64,000 nucleotides of DNA, from positions 3,112,369 to 3,176,368 of the forward strand of contig CM022676.1 in assembly GCA_012295275.1 (NCBI GenBank), given 5' to 3'. Each line of letters opens with the position of its first letter. The stretch's first letter is position 1. The stretch is from Chrysomallon squamiferum (Eukaryota > Mollusca > Gastropoda > Neomphalida > Peltospiridae). Under the pieces are notes generated by a model. It had not been told where the DNA came from. It saw nothing but the letters and a program-made list of their open reading frames with translations, and ran no database searches. Both the position numbers and the translations under genes were made by a program. This document shows positions 38,001 to 52,825 of this stretch, piece after piece.

Positions 38001-40366
38001 ATACATTCTCAAGAAAGCAAGTTAAAAGTCATTTCTTTAAATGAATAATGGTTGTCATTGATCGGAAGATTTTAGTTTCAGTGGGCACATTTTCGTCCAA
38101 GCTTTATTTATACCATTGCACAGGAATATATTTCGCAATGGTCTTTACTCAACCTTGAATGCATTCTTATTACAATAGTGTGAAATGATTTCATTATCTT
38201 CACTAAACCTCAGTTTACTGAGCTGGTTTGACCTTGTAAAAAAGCACTAGATTATCGAGACTTTAATGACGCTAGCATTTACTGAAGACATTCTGTACCC
38301 TGAAAACATGCCCTACAGTACACTACATTGATATAAATAAAAATAAAAATAACATATATATATATTGAACATGCTTTTGAAAATTAACATCTGCATCAAA
38401 AGAAACAACAACAACAATAATAATACATGTGACTGAAAGGCTCAGTTTCTCTGATTATCTGTCTGTGTGTACGTGTATGTCTATGTGTTTACGTATTTTT
38501 TACTTCTTTTTTTTATATTTCTGTTTTGTATGTGTGTGTATTCTATTCAGTCAATACCTGAAATATTTTCGAATCCAGTAAGCATTAACGAAAATATGAC
38601 AGAAAGCCTCCACATATCTGGTATGGTTGACTTGATCTTTTCTTTTTTATTTAAACTGCAATCAAAAACATTTTAAAAAACAAAAATAAAAATAAAAAAT
38701 ATATATAACAAAATTATTAGATATTCGTGCGTCCATCCGAATTGTTAACTTATATTTGATGATCCAAATAATAAATGGATGCAGTAATATCTAATCTCAC
38801 TAATAAATATTTCCTCATTTGTTAACTGACACAGGAATGTTTGTTAAAAATTTTAGAAAATCAGTGGCCATTTTGTATTTGCCATAAGTATTTATAGTAT
38901 ACGACAAAAATGTATTGTAAATATATATATCTTTTAAATAAATAGATAAATACTTTTATTAAAAAGTAAATCAGGTTATACAGTGAAAGCATATCATTAT
39001 AATAAGATGCCTCTTTGTTTATGTAATTTTAACATTACGTACTTCCATGAAAGAAATGCTGTTTTCAAAAAGACATAGATTTTCCTTCACCCTCCTAAAA
39101 TTATCACTGTAAAAATAAAAAAGAAGAAGCAAGAGAATACTAATACTGTAAATAAAATCGGTAGAAATGACATCTTTAATTAATTAAATACTTAGTAACA
39201 ATATATATTCATTAATTTCAACGTCGTGGATATGATGCATACGTCATTAATGGCCATTTTGACGTTCATTCCGAAGTATCTAAACATCGTATTTATCAAA
39301 ATCTTGACGAAGAATGAAAACAGCACTAAACAAAAAAGATGAGATTTCGGTATATTTATACTCTTTGGTACATTTTTACATTTTTGCTCAGTATTTTGTC
39401 ACTATTAATTATACTATTACTACTGATTGATTGGTGTTTCAGTTGAATAGTTGATCGCCTTTCTGATTGAGTGAATTTTTCTTCTTCTTCTTTCTTTTTG
39501 TTTTGTTTTGTTATTTTCTTTCTTTCTTTCTTTTTATTTATTTATTTAATATTAGTCTTATTATAGTTATATAGCCTCAACTAATTTCTTATTTAGTTAT
39601 TATTTATCAGTTTATTTTATTTATTTTTTTTTATGTAAATTATTCATATTAATAATTTTTATTTTGGTTTTGCCCTTTTTTTATTATTTACATAATTATA
39701 ATTTATTTTCTCTTTTTCTTAAATGTTTTGTGTGTGATTTTTTTTTTCAGTACAATCTTTGTAGAAAAGAATATAAATAAACTTTCAGGCATTATATTAT
39801 ATCATATAGTTTCAACTGATTACATATGTAAATACACAAATACCTACATACACATACATAACGCTGTGACCATTGCTTAACACTGCCAAATAACCACAAA
39901 ATTAGAATAACAGTTAAGATTGATATATTAGTTACAAACTCAATATAAGAAACATTAAAACATTTGAAGACTTAACCTCCGAATAATATAATTATAGAAA
40001 CGTATTTTGTGAAAATAAAAAGTTTTTTTAGAAATATATAATATATATTGACAAATGTTTGTAGATGTTAACACTGTCGTAGTTAAAATACTCACAGTGT
40101 TGACGAGTGGCACACATTCGCAAACATTGCCTCTTGTAATGTATGTATTCAACATAATCCAAAAATAATCAGGACAGATTTATCTGGCAATTCCTTGTTA
40201 CTGGAAGGCTTTTATTATTCAATGTGCCCCCATCACACTAAGGATCCCGTGAGTCGGGAAAAGATTGTCTTATTGTTGTAAATTTTATCAAATCTGAAAC
40301 TCTTTATTTTTTTTAACTTTTTTTGTTACCACTTGTTTACACTAAATATGTATAGATCACCTGTGA
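37860..40366. other. Long stretch without a supported gene
   Basis: This is AT-rich DNA with ATT/AAT runs (about 37929-38000). At 38551-38619 (+) a segment between a TTCAG and a GTATGG reads SIPEIFSNPVSINENMTESLHIS, faintly like the start of an Ig domain, but its phase does not fit and no Cys follows. I see no further exon. Confidence 0.5.
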
Positions 40367-40374
40367 TGACGTCA
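40367..40374. promoter_or_regulatory. CRE palindrome upstream of left-arm gene
   Basis: A perfect TGACGTCA lies about 1 kb before the signal exon at 41354. The same kind of site stands before the tandem genes and beyond the right arm. Its role is inferred. Confidence 0.35.
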
Positions 40375-40484
40375 GAATTATGTGCGTACTATGCATTGAC
40401 CACCATCTTGAAAATAAATCTTCATTATAAAGTAAGTCATCTACTTAGTGAAACAACATTACTTACATTATTTCTTTCATTCAT

Positions 40485-40556
<72 letters not shown>
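40485..40556. repeat. (TTTA)n and (ATT)n tract
   Basis: A TTTA run is followed by ATT units. This is simple repeat only. Confidence 0.85.
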
Positions 40557-41353
40557 ACCAGTGTAAATACACTTTACAAAGATACGAAGAATATGAGACT
40601 GAATATTTGGAACACATAATATAATTTATTATGAAATAAGTTTAGCTTCAGAACAGACTTTTAAAAACCAGATTTATTCCAAAATATTATATCAATGAAA
40701 TCATGGATTAAAATGTCTACAGTCAGGGTAAAAAGTACCTACGACAAGGGAATCGTTCTTTTTGTTTGACCTGTGATATTCTAAATTACCCGTTTAACAT
40801 TTGCTCTGCCATCACAATAATAATAGAAATATTTCTTACGTTTTACTTGAAATTACGAACCATGCCTTGATGATTACTTACAAAAAAACGAAACCGAAAT
40901 CGCTGTTTAAGATGGCACTAAAACAAGTACTGGTTTAACAATTTAGTCAAAAATATCTCAGTTAAAAGAATTAAACAAGAACAACAACCACAACAACAAG
41001 AAACAACAAATTTATTATCAATTTTTATTACCGAAGTTCCAAACAGCTGATGGAAGAATATTTCAAATCCGATTATGAGATACAGCATTAGTTCCTCGCT
41101 CTACATTCTCAATTGAGTGAAATTTTAGAAACTATTCAAATATTTTGATTATATTACATATCGTTCAGTCTGACTGCTTGGTGGGTTTTTTTTGGGGGGG
41201 TTAATGTTTTTTTTTAACTTTTTTTTGGTTTTTTGTGGGTTTTCTAAGAGAGAGAGAAGACTCAAAATGTGTAATGTTCCTTAGATTATTCCTATTTTCT
41301 CTTAAAGTAATATTATATTTGATTATCAGAATTCATTTAATTTGTATTTACAG

Positions 41354-41423
41354 ATGATCTTCAAGCACACTGTGTTTTTTATTACGGGATATTTCATCCT
41401 TTTGGAAGTTAATAGAGTCAGAG
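41354..41423 (+). CDS. Left-arm exon: signal peptide
   Basis: The acceptor TTTACAG ends at 41353, so the ATG is the first codon of the exon. It encodes MIFKHTVFFITGYFILLEVN followed by RVRG, a good signal peptide; the donor is GTAACT at 41424. Conservation with the right arm supports it. Confidence 0.75.
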
Positions 41424-41895
41424 GTAACTTCTAGTTAATTGACTTTTTTGTTCTTCTTCCTCTTTAAACATTCAGTTAATAATAATTATTTTCACAGTTC
41501 CAAGATTGGGAACATTTGTAAAACAGTTATTTTGAGTCGATTAGACAGTTATCTTCAGATCCTTCTGTTATTTCCAGTAATACTTATTAATTTATTTAAT
41601 CATACATCGATCCCTGGTTGGTTTAATGAAAGTATTTAAAAAATAACAACTCGTAAAGAAAGTCTTATTTTAAATTAAATGTTAAGTCTTCTCGAAATTC
41701 TTTATAGTATATTGTCCCTTTGCTTTTCAAATCGTATTTAGCTAAGAAATAGCTACGTAAATCTTGATAATCTACTCCTATATTACTCAATTTAATTATA
41801 CATGACAAGATGAGAAAATGTACGAATCAGAATATGGAGTTATTCCCCTTGGACAATAACATACTATTCTGACAATTTTATTTTATTTATTTATT

Positions 41896-41966
<71 letters not shown>

Positions 41967-44182
41967 CATCATCAGTTTGTATTTACTTAGTTACTTATTT
42001 TTGAATAATTTATTTACTGGATGTTTGAGTTATTATTGTTATTAATATTATTCCTGTTACTGTTGTTGTTATTCTTGTTGTTCAGTTAATTCAACAAATG
42101 ATTCCACAGTCTTATTAAAATGAAAAAAAAATATATATATAATCATTTCTGCGTTTGTTTGTATCTTTATTTATTTATTTATTTAAAGTTATAATATTCG
42201 GCGAAAATTTTATTCACTTGTCTTTATTTCTGAAAGGACTATAAATAGATATTTAAATGTGTTTCCCGAAGATTATTATATATTTAGAGTCCTTTCAGAA
42301 ATAAAGAAAAGTAAAAAAATTTGCGCCGAATATTTTAAGTTTAAATTTCTTGTTATATTTTATTTGTTACGAACTTATATCAGTGATTCAGTCGCTTGTT
42401 CTTTTTTTTCTTTTTTTTTATTATATATATATATTTTTTTTTTTTTTTTTTTTTGTCACCCTAATTGTTCAGAGTAAATAATGTAATTTACAGGTGGAGT
42501 AACAAAAACCTACTTAGACTGCTTAGATCCTGGCTATGCTGGAAATAGCAGTACTCTAATATGCAGGGTAAATGAAACAATACAAAACGGCATTCAGTGG
42601 TTTAGACCAAATGGAAGAGTAGCTAAACAAGTTATATTTTGTAACCAGGTTCACACACTATGTATGTTATCTCAAGCAGTAACAGGTTACAGTGGTAAAA
42701 TTGACGGCAACACAAAAGAAGTTACGCTTACAATACATTCCTTCGATGCTAAAGTTGATGCTGGAAAATGGACGTGTGCTGATGGTTCTCCTCCTGGTGA
42801 AGGTAGCCCAAGTTGTGAAAAAAAGTTCATAGGTACGTAAATAAATCTTCGAAAGTATCGTTAACAGAATTTTCATTTGATTACTTTCTTCTTTATTTCT
42901 TCTTGCACTTGAATCATATATATATATATATATATATAACGTTTTCAAAACGTTAAGGAAATCAGTTTAGAATAACGTACGATATTTCTGTAAAGATGCA
43001 CATCGTAATTATTTTGATAGAAATATTATTATACTTATTATATTGTATTTGGAATATCAATTTAATCACATATTTTTCGTTATGTTTCTGTTGTAAATAT
43101 CTAAAAAAGATAATTTGATGTCTTTGGTTGTTCACTTAGAATGAATTGAACGGAACATTATTTTCGATCTAAGCCCAGTGTTTCCCTCCCCCCTCTCCCT
43201 TATATTTCAGATGCAAGGATAAACGGAAGTTCTGGATCTGTACATAAAACGTTTCCGTGTCTTTTCATTATGTACGACATTTTATTATTATTGTAGTTGT
43301 TTTATTTTTTATTTTATTTTTGTTGTTGTTGTTCTTCTTGTTATTATTAGTAGTAGTATTAGTAGTATTAGTAGTATTATTGTTATTATTGTTCTTCTTC
43401 TTCTTTATATTGTTATTGTTACTATTGATGTTGTTTTTGTTATTATTATCATCACTGTTTTTGCTGTTGTCATTTTTGAAAGGTTATTTGGATTTTACAT
43501 GTTGTGATGTTGTATTGATTTATTTATTTAATCTGTCTGTTTCTTTGTGGGGGAGGAGTTTGTCTCTCTTGATTAGTTTATTGTTTGTAATTTTTTTTCC
43601 TTTGGTTTATAGAAATGAAATATAAATCATGCAAACATAAAATAAAAAAAAAAAAAAAAAATTTAAAATTTAATATAAAAGTAAAAATGAATTAAACAAG
43701 TGACGTCTCATTTCAAATGCCTCACATGGCAGACACAGACACGCGCACACACACATTTTTGTTGTTGTTGTTCTTCTTGTTACTATTAGTAGTAGTATTA
43801 GTAGTATTAGTAGTATTATTGTTATTATTGTTCTTCTTCTTCTTTATATTGTTATTGTTACTATTGATGTTGTTTTTGTTATTATTATCATCACTGTTTT
43901 TGCTGTTGTCATTTTTGAAAGGTTATTTGGATTTTACATGTTGTGATGTTGTATTGATTTATTTATTTAATCTGTCTGTTTCTTTGTGGGGGAGGAGTTT
44001 GTCTCTCTTGATTAGTTTATTGTTTGTAATTTTTTTTCCTTTGGTTTATAGAAATGAAATATAAATCATGCAAACATAAAATAAAAAAAAAAAAAAAAAA
44101 TTTAAAATTTAATATAAAAGTAAAAATGAATTAAACAAGTGACGTCTCATTTCAAATGCCTCACATGGCAGACACAGACACG

Positions 44183-44231
<49 letters not shown>

Positions 44232-44443
44232 TCATACACACACAGATACACTATAAAGTACATAATAAATTTAAAATAAGAGATACGAAGAAATGTATAG
44301 CTGTCATAGTATAGTAGATAAGACACATACCGTATTTCTCTGCTATAAGAGAACGTTGTTACAAGGTGGCTGAGAAAGAATGTCTCTTTCATTTATAATA
44401 GCATGTCATTTATAAGGAGTAACAAAAAAGAATTAAGAATAAA

Positions 44444-44513
<70 letters not shown>

Positions 44514-44514
44514 C

Positions 44515-44546
<32 letters not shown>

Positions 44547-44560
44547 CAACAACAACAACA

Positions 44561-44599
<39 letters not shown>

Positions 44600-45921
44600 A
44601 ATAAATAAAAGGTCTGTTTCACTTTATAACGATTCCCTTGCTTATAACGTCATGTGTTTATAATCGAGGGTAACAGACTGTTCCTGTTGGTTGTCACTGT
44701 GAAGACGGTCGTCTCGTTCCTGTGAACTCTTTGACACGTTCTTGATGAGCCACGCCACTTGTTGGTTCGCACTGACGTGGAACACATCACTTCAGTCGTT
44801 CCTCTTCATAGCGTGATCGAGATAAGAATGTGCAACCAATCAACGAAATGAGGCAAGAAATCTCTTAACTGAAGCTCAAATACTGCTTTTTAGTTCGATA
44901 AATACCCGAGGTCGATTTTGAAAACGTCTGTTTCACACACAACTCCAGCCTTGCTCCTTTTTTTTTTAACTCCGTGCACTTTACAAGCGAGGGAATATGG
45001 AAGGTGCAACCATACAGAGAAATACTCTGCTTGGCATAATTAATCAACACATTTCACTTTTCACTGTTTACATTATCTTTGTAGATTCTTTAATGTTTTT
45101 TTTTTTTTTTTTTTTTTCAATTATTTGTTTTTTCTCATCTCTTATATTAATCTTTTGTTTGTTTCCTTAATGGATTTTTCTTGATTCATCAGCATCACAA
45201 ATATCAATATCTAAGGCAAGAGCTAAAAGAAACTAAATAAGAGTTTGTGTAATAGTTTTTGTCATCAGAGGACACAGACTTTCATATAAACAGATACATA
45301 CAGCAATGACACACGAGTGCACATGTGCGTGAAACAGGTCATGACTGAGTGTTTTTGAAAATAATTATTGTAAATGCATTATTTTAATTTACACTTTTCT
45401 GCAAATTTCTTTCCATGATTAGTAAAAGAAAAGATTGTGTAACCTGAAAATATATTTACGTTTTGGTATAAAACTGACAAGTTAATATTTTACCTTGTGG
45501 AATAAAAGGTTTGCATTGCGAAATAAATGGTTTCATCGTTGAATTTATATATAATTTCACTAAGACACTTTGTTTCCAAGTGGTTTACTTACTTTATCCA
45601 TTTTTTTGTTGTTGTTTTGTTTTTTTTTTTTGTTTTTGTATCTCTAAATACTGATACACTTTACAGTTTCTTTCATAGTTTGACGTTTTTGATATGTAAA
45701 ATATGTATCCCTGCTTCCCTTTCTTTTCTTAAATCTTTTTTCTTTCCATTTCCCAAATTATTTTAGCTGCAAGAACATTTATCAAATTAGAAATCAGTTG
45801 TAAGAAAAATATTTTTACTGTTTTAATATCTTTATTATCTAATATGTATGTCGTTGTTTCATTTGTCATAATTGTAAAGCTTTACTTTGATATTACTGGC
45901 ACTAAAATTGTTTTTAAATAA
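41354..45921 (+). CDS. Left-arm gene: single-Ig type I membrane protein
   Basis: Three exons, 41354-41423 (signal), 42494-42832 (Ig) and 45767-45921 (membrane and end), join in frame to 564 bases, 187 residues. The protein has a signal peptide (about 1-23), one Cys-rich Ig with core Trp (about 24-137), then a short linker, a hydrophobic segment (about residues 151-177) and a tiny cytoplasmic end. The stop codon overlaps an AATAAA at 45917-45922. An alternative third exon at 43211-43296 would give a shorter, weakly hydrophobic end. It is probably a small cell-surface recognition protein related in style to the array family; no orthologue is recognised. Confidence 0.72.
41830..42420. mobile_element. 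Partial copy of foldback/MITE element in left arm intron
   Basis: 41965-42410 is a near copy of 56213-56610. It contains an inner hairpin, ATATTCGGCG near 42193 against CGCCGAATAT near 42325. The right arm lacks it at the same place, so it inserted after the inverted duplication or was lost there. The ATT tract at 41880-41966 is part of it. The left boundary is uncertain. Confidence 0.65.
42494..42832 (+). CDS. Left-arm exon: Ig-like domain
   Basis: The acceptor is TTTACAG at 42493 and the donor GTACGT at 42833; phase 1-1, 113 codons. It has Cys at LDCLD, LICRV, IFCNQ, LCML, WTCAD and PSCEK, with the core Trp in IQWFRP. The DAGKWTCADG segment is the Ig F strand. Confidence 0.82.
43211..43296 (+). 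CDS. Left-arm alternative terminal exon
   Basis: The acceptor TATTTCAG at 43210 is in phase with the Ig exon. It reads DARINGSSGSVHKTF then LLLL and TAG at 43294. The right-arm counterpart runs on into a long poly-Leu stretch, so this one looks truncated. Use of the exon is not proven. Confidence 0.35.
43317..44194. repeat. 439-base tandem duplication in left arm
   Basis: 43317-43755 and 43756-44194 are almost identical at an offset of 439 bases, with about one substitution plus small length changes in an A run. The right arm has a single copy, so the duplication is younger than the inversion. Encoded Leu/Val ORFs are repeat artefacts. Confidence 0.85.
44440..44610. repeat. (AAT)n/(AAC)n/(AAAT)n tract
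   Basis: This is a compound trinucleotide and tetranucleotide run in the left arm intron, with (CA)n at about 44174-44228 before it. It has no coding value. Confidence 0.88.
45767..45921 (+). CDS. Left-arm exon: transmembrane and C-terminus
   Basis: The acceptor ATTTTAG at 45766 is in phase 1. It reads AARTFIKLEISCKKN, then a long hydrophobic run including VLISLLSNMYVVVSFVIIVK, ending GTKIVFK and TAA at 45919. A poly(A) signal overlaps the stop. The first residues match the decayed right-arm exon. Confidence 0.62.
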
Positions 45922-45922
45922 A
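45917..45922 (+). terminator. AATAAA poly(A) signal overlapping the stop codon
   Basis: The hexamer shares bases with the TAA stop at 45919-45921. If used, the 3'UTR would be only some tens of bases. Confidence 0.4.
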
Positions 45923-46106
45923 GCATTCTTTCATTTATAAGTTTTGTTTATTAGTTTTTTTAAAAATATTCCGCTATCTTGAAATTAACATAGGTTGATA
46001 TGTTCTATAACAATTTGGTACTTTCTAAAACTTAAGAACGGCTACTGTGTTTCAGTGATTGTTCTAGAATATTCCATCGCTTTCTAGAACATTGTAGAAT
46101 TTTCTT

Positions 46107-48887
<2,781 letters not shown>

Positions 48888-49153
48888 CAAAAGAAAATTC
48901 TACAACGTTCTAGAAGTAGCCATTGTTAGATTCTAGAATGTAAACAAATCGTTACAGAAACCATGAACCTGTGTTAATTTCAAGATAGCGGAATATATTT
49001 TCTAAAAACTGTAACAGAAAATATGCTTTATCTTGGAAACTGTTAGTCCCAGAACTGTCAAATTAGAGCTTAACAATTAAGAGAAATGAAGTAAAGATAA
49101 TTTAAATATTAGATAATAAATGTATGAAGAAAGTGGAAGAGTCTTTTCACTTA

Positions 49154-49173
49154 CTAGAAAAATGTTCTTGCAA
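49154..49173 (-). pseudogene. Right-arm decayed membrane exon
   Basis: After AATTTAG (- strand, ending 49174) the frame reads VARTFF then TAG at 49154-49156. The left arm reads AARTFIKL and continues as a membrane exon. The sequence beyond is eroded, so this exon can no longer supply a membrane anchor. Confidence 0.6.
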
Positions 49174-50094
49174 CTAAATTGATTTTGTTAATATAAGAAG
49201 TGAAATAAATAAATCAATTACGGGAAATGGAAAGAAAAAAGATTTAAGAAAAGAAAGGCAAGTAGGGATACATATTTTACATATCAAAAACGTCAAACTG
49301 TGAAAGAAACTGTAAAGTGTATCAGTATTTAGAGATCAAATAAAAATGCCTAAAGTAAGTAAACTACTTGGAAACAAAGTGTCTTAGTGAAAATATATAC
49401 AAAATCAACGATGGAAACCATTTATTCAACAATGTAAACCGTTTATTCAACAATTAAAAGTTTTGTACTAAAACATAATGCTGTTAGTGTTTGAACATAA
49501 ATCTTCGGTAGGTTACACAATCAAAGCATGCTACATTTGTTTTTGTGTTTTTTTGTTGTTGTTTGTTGTTTTTTGTTTTTTTTTTTTACTAGTCAAGAAA
49601 AGAAAAATGCAGAAAAGTGTAAATTAAAATAATGCATTTACAGTAATTATTTTCAAAAACACTCAGTCATGATCTGTTTTACGTACATGTGCAATCGTGT
49701 GTCATTGCTGTATGTATCTGTTTATATGAAAGTCTGTGTCCTCTGATTACAAAAACTATTACACAAACTCTTATTTAGTTTCTTTTAGCTCTTGCCTTAG
49801 ACATTGATATTTGTGATGCTGATGAGTCTAGAAAAAAAAAACATTAAGCAATTAAACAAAATATTAATATAAGAGATGAGAAAATGAAAATAACTTAAAG
49901 AGAAACAATTAAAAAATGTACAAAAATTAAAGAAACAGCAACGATATGCCATTAAAAGTGAAACAGACCTTTTTTTCTCAAATACCTTAAAACAACATGC
50001 CTTATAAGAGAGAAACGTGCTATATGTTTATTTCTGTGTATATCAGCAATAATATAGTAGCTATGCATTTCTTCTTATTTTATATTTATGTAAA

Positions 50095-50142
<48 letters not shown>

Positions 50143-50389
50143 TATATAGTAATAGCTAAAACTATATTAAATTAAAATTAAAATTTAATCAGTAGATAAT
50201 AGTAAAAAGCAAATAAATAACTGACTTCTTTTGAGAAAAGTTTAAAAACAACAACCAAAGAGATGAAAATAAACAGCAAGAGAGATTAAATAAATGAAGA
50301 AATAAATAATTAAATATATATATAAAATTAATTATATTAATAAGTAAACAAATAAATATAACATCACAACATCAATAATTATTAACCAT

Positions 50390-50616
50390 TTAACCTTTCA
50401 AGAATGATGATAATAATTCTAACAGAAACAACAATAGTAGTAACAACAACAATGTAAAGAACGATAACAACAAGAACAACAACAACAACAACAAGAATAA
50501 TAATAATAATAATAATAATAGCAACAACAACAACAATAATAATAAAATGTCGTACATAAAGAAAACACAGGAAAACGTTTTATGTACGGGTTCAGAACTT
50601 CCGCTCACGCTATCAT
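50390..50616 (-). CDS. Right-arm terminal exon with microsatellite poly-Leu
   Basis: The acceptor CTTTTCAG ends at 50617 (- strand), phase 1. The first ~25 codons match the left-arm exon at 43211. The rest translates trinucleotide repeats as leucine with some Phe and Ser, then SSFLKG and a stop. Confidence 0.4.
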
Positions 50617-52152
50617 CTGAAAAGTAAGTGCGTCAGAGCAACACTGGGCTTAGATCGTAAATAATGTTGTGTTGAATTCATTCTGTGCGAAACACATCAA
50701 ATTATCTTTTTTAGATATATATATACAATAAGAAACATATCGAAAATTGTGATTAAGTTTGTATTCTAAATACAGAGTATTAAAAATAATACTATTTCTG
50801 ACGGAATTATTATTTTGTATGTCTTTCTAGAAATAGTCCACTTTATTCTAAACTGATTTCAAGAACTTTGTAAATGACTGTATGCATTATTTCTTGGCTT
50901 TTTTGTGGGGGTTGTTGTTGTTGTTGTTTGTTTTTGTTTGTTTGGCTGGGTTTCTTGCGGGGGGTTGTTTGCTTGATTTGTTTGGGGTGTTTTGTTTTGG
51001 GGGGTTGGCGTTTTTTAATATGATTCAAGTGCAAAATGGAATGCATAGGAAATAACAAAGAAAGGAATGAAATGAAAATTCTATTAAGGATACTTTCGAA
51101 TATTTGTTTACGTACCTATGAACTTTTTCTTACAACTTGGGCTGCCTTCACCAGGCCAGGCACCATCAGCACACGTCCAAGTACCAGCATCAGCTTTAGT
51201 ATCAAAGGAATGTATTGTAAGTGTAATTTCTTTTCTGTTGGGGTGAATTTTAGCACTGTAACCTGTTACTGAAATGACTGGGATACAAATTGTTTGACCT
51301 TGGTCACAAAATACAACTTGTCTCGGAATTCCTCCATTTGGACTAAACCAGTTAATGCCCTTTTTTACTGTTTCATTTACCCTGCATATTAGAGTACTGC
51401 TCTTTCCAGGATAGCCAGGATCCAAGCAGTCTATGTAGGTGTTTGTTACTGCACCTGTAAATTACATTATTTACTCTCAACAATTAGTGTGACAAAAATA
51501 ATTTTATTTATAATCATTTGTTATTATAGTATGGATTGTTTTGTTTTTGCACACACACACACACACACACACGCACGCACGCACACACACACACTATTCC
51601 AGCAACACATATTTATTCTGAAAGGTATGAGAAAGAAAAAAGAAAAGTTGGCGAATTCCTAATCATTCCAGGGAAATGAATTCCTTAGTTCACGTTCAAA
51701 ATACAGGAACTGATCAAAACCGTATATAATTATTGTATTTTGTTTACGTTCGTTTTCGATACGATTTCAAAAGCAAATGGGACAATATACTATAAAGAAT
51801 TTCGAGAAGACTTAACATTTAATTTAAAATAAGACTTTCTTTACGAGTTGTTATTTTTTAAATACTTTCATTAAACCTACCAGTGATCGATGTATGATTA
51901 AATAAATTAATAAGTATTACTGGAAATAACAGAAGGATCTGAAGATAATTGTCTGATCGACTCAAAATAACTGTTTTACAAATGTTCCCAATTTTGTCCA
52001 ATCTTTGAACTGTGAAAATAATTATTATTAACTGAATTTTTAAAGAAGAAGAAGAACAAAAAGTCAATTAATTAGAAGTTACCTCTGACTCTATTAACTT
52101 CCAAAAGGATGAAACATCCCGTAATAAAAAACATAGTGTGCTTCAAGATCAT
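50390..52152 (-). CDS. Right-arm gene: single-Ig protein with poly-Leu end
   Basis: On the - strand, exons 52083-52152 (signal), 51116-51454 (Ig) and 50390-50616 (terminal) join in frame to 636 bases, 211 residues. The last exon starts DDSVSGSSEPVHKTF and then runs into more than 40 mostly Leu/Phe residues encoded by TTA/TTG/TTT triplets. That could act as a hydrophobic anchor, or it may only be a repeat read as an ORF. The alternative membrane exon (49154-49173) is broken. Without either, the product would be a secreted single-Ig protein. Confidence 0.5.
51116..51454 (-). CDS. Right-arm exon: Ig-like domain
   Basis: The acceptor TTTACAG ends at 51455 and the donor GTACGT begins at 51115; 113 codons with no indel against the left arm. 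Cys and core Trp (INWFSP) are kept, while the centre (GGIPRQVV, ICIPVIS) is diverged. The intact frame suggests selection. Confidence 0.8.
52083..52152 (-). CDS. Right-arm exon: signal peptide
   Basis: TTTACAG (- strand) ends at 52153, directly before the ATG. It encodes MILKHTMFFITGCFILLEVN and RVRG, matching the left arm; the donor is GTAACT. Confidence 0.73.
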
Positions 52153-52256
52153 CTGTAAATAAAAATTAAATGAATTCTGTTAATTAAATATGATATTACT
52201 TTAAGAGAAAATAGGAATGATCTAAGCCACATTATATATTTTGGGGATACTCTGTC

Positions 52257-52297
<41 letters not shown>

Positions 52298-52825
52298 AAG
52301 ACAAAACAACAAAATGGAAAAAGAACAAAACAAAGAATGATAAATAACATAATCAAAATATTTGAATAATTTCTAAAATGTCACTAAACTGAGAATGTAG
52401 AGCGAGAAACTAATTTTGTCTCTGATAATCGGATTTGAAATATTCTCCCATAAACTGTTTGGAACTTCGGTAATAAATATTGACAATAAAGTTGTTGTTT
52501 GTTGTTGTTGTGGTTTTTGTTTGATTTTTTTAACTGAGATATTTTTGACTAAATTGTTAAACCAGTACTTGTTTTAGTGCCATCTTAAACAGCGATTTCG
52601 ACTTCGTTTTTTTTTTTGTAAGTAATCATCAAAACATGATTCGTAAATTCAAGTAAAATCTAAAGAGGATTTTTCTCTTAGTTTTACCATGATTTATTAT
52701 TTTGGTTGTGAGTCAAATATTTCCAAAATTATGAACCCTTTTAATATTTAATTTCTGGTGGCCGTTTCCGCATTAACTGCCATTTTGAAGACATCTCTGT
52801 TTTTAAGGGGCCGTTCTGAAGCAAG

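Larger units (their letters stand above)
40640..46106 (+). repeat. Left arm of large inverted duplication
   Basis: The segment matches the complement of 48888-52825 over its signal exon, Ig exon, terminal exon and introns. Outer anchor: AGCTTCAGAACAGACT near 40645 against its complement near 52815. Inner anchor: TCTAGAACATTGTAGAATTT near 46081 against its complement near 48895. The left arm is longer because of an interspersed element (about 41830-42420) and a 439-base tandem duplication. Ends are approximate. Confidence 0.85.
48888..52825 (-). repeat. Right arm of large inverted duplication
   Basis: This is the reverse complement match of 40640-46106, without the foldback element and without the 439-base duplication. 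It contains (CA)n at about 51550-51592, (GT)n at about 50100-50140 and a poly(A) run at 52261-52295. Ends are approximate. Confidence 0.85.

Noticed and set aside
38551-38619. Possible + strand Ig exon fragment
   Set aside because: The phase would be 0-1 rather than 1-1, there is no Cys, and there is no partner exon nearby.
43257-44064. Two nearly identical Leu-rich ORFs that look like multi-pass membrane proteins
   Set aside because: They come from the 439-base duplication of trinucleotide repeats. Only the start of the first has a splice acceptor in phase with the Ig exon.
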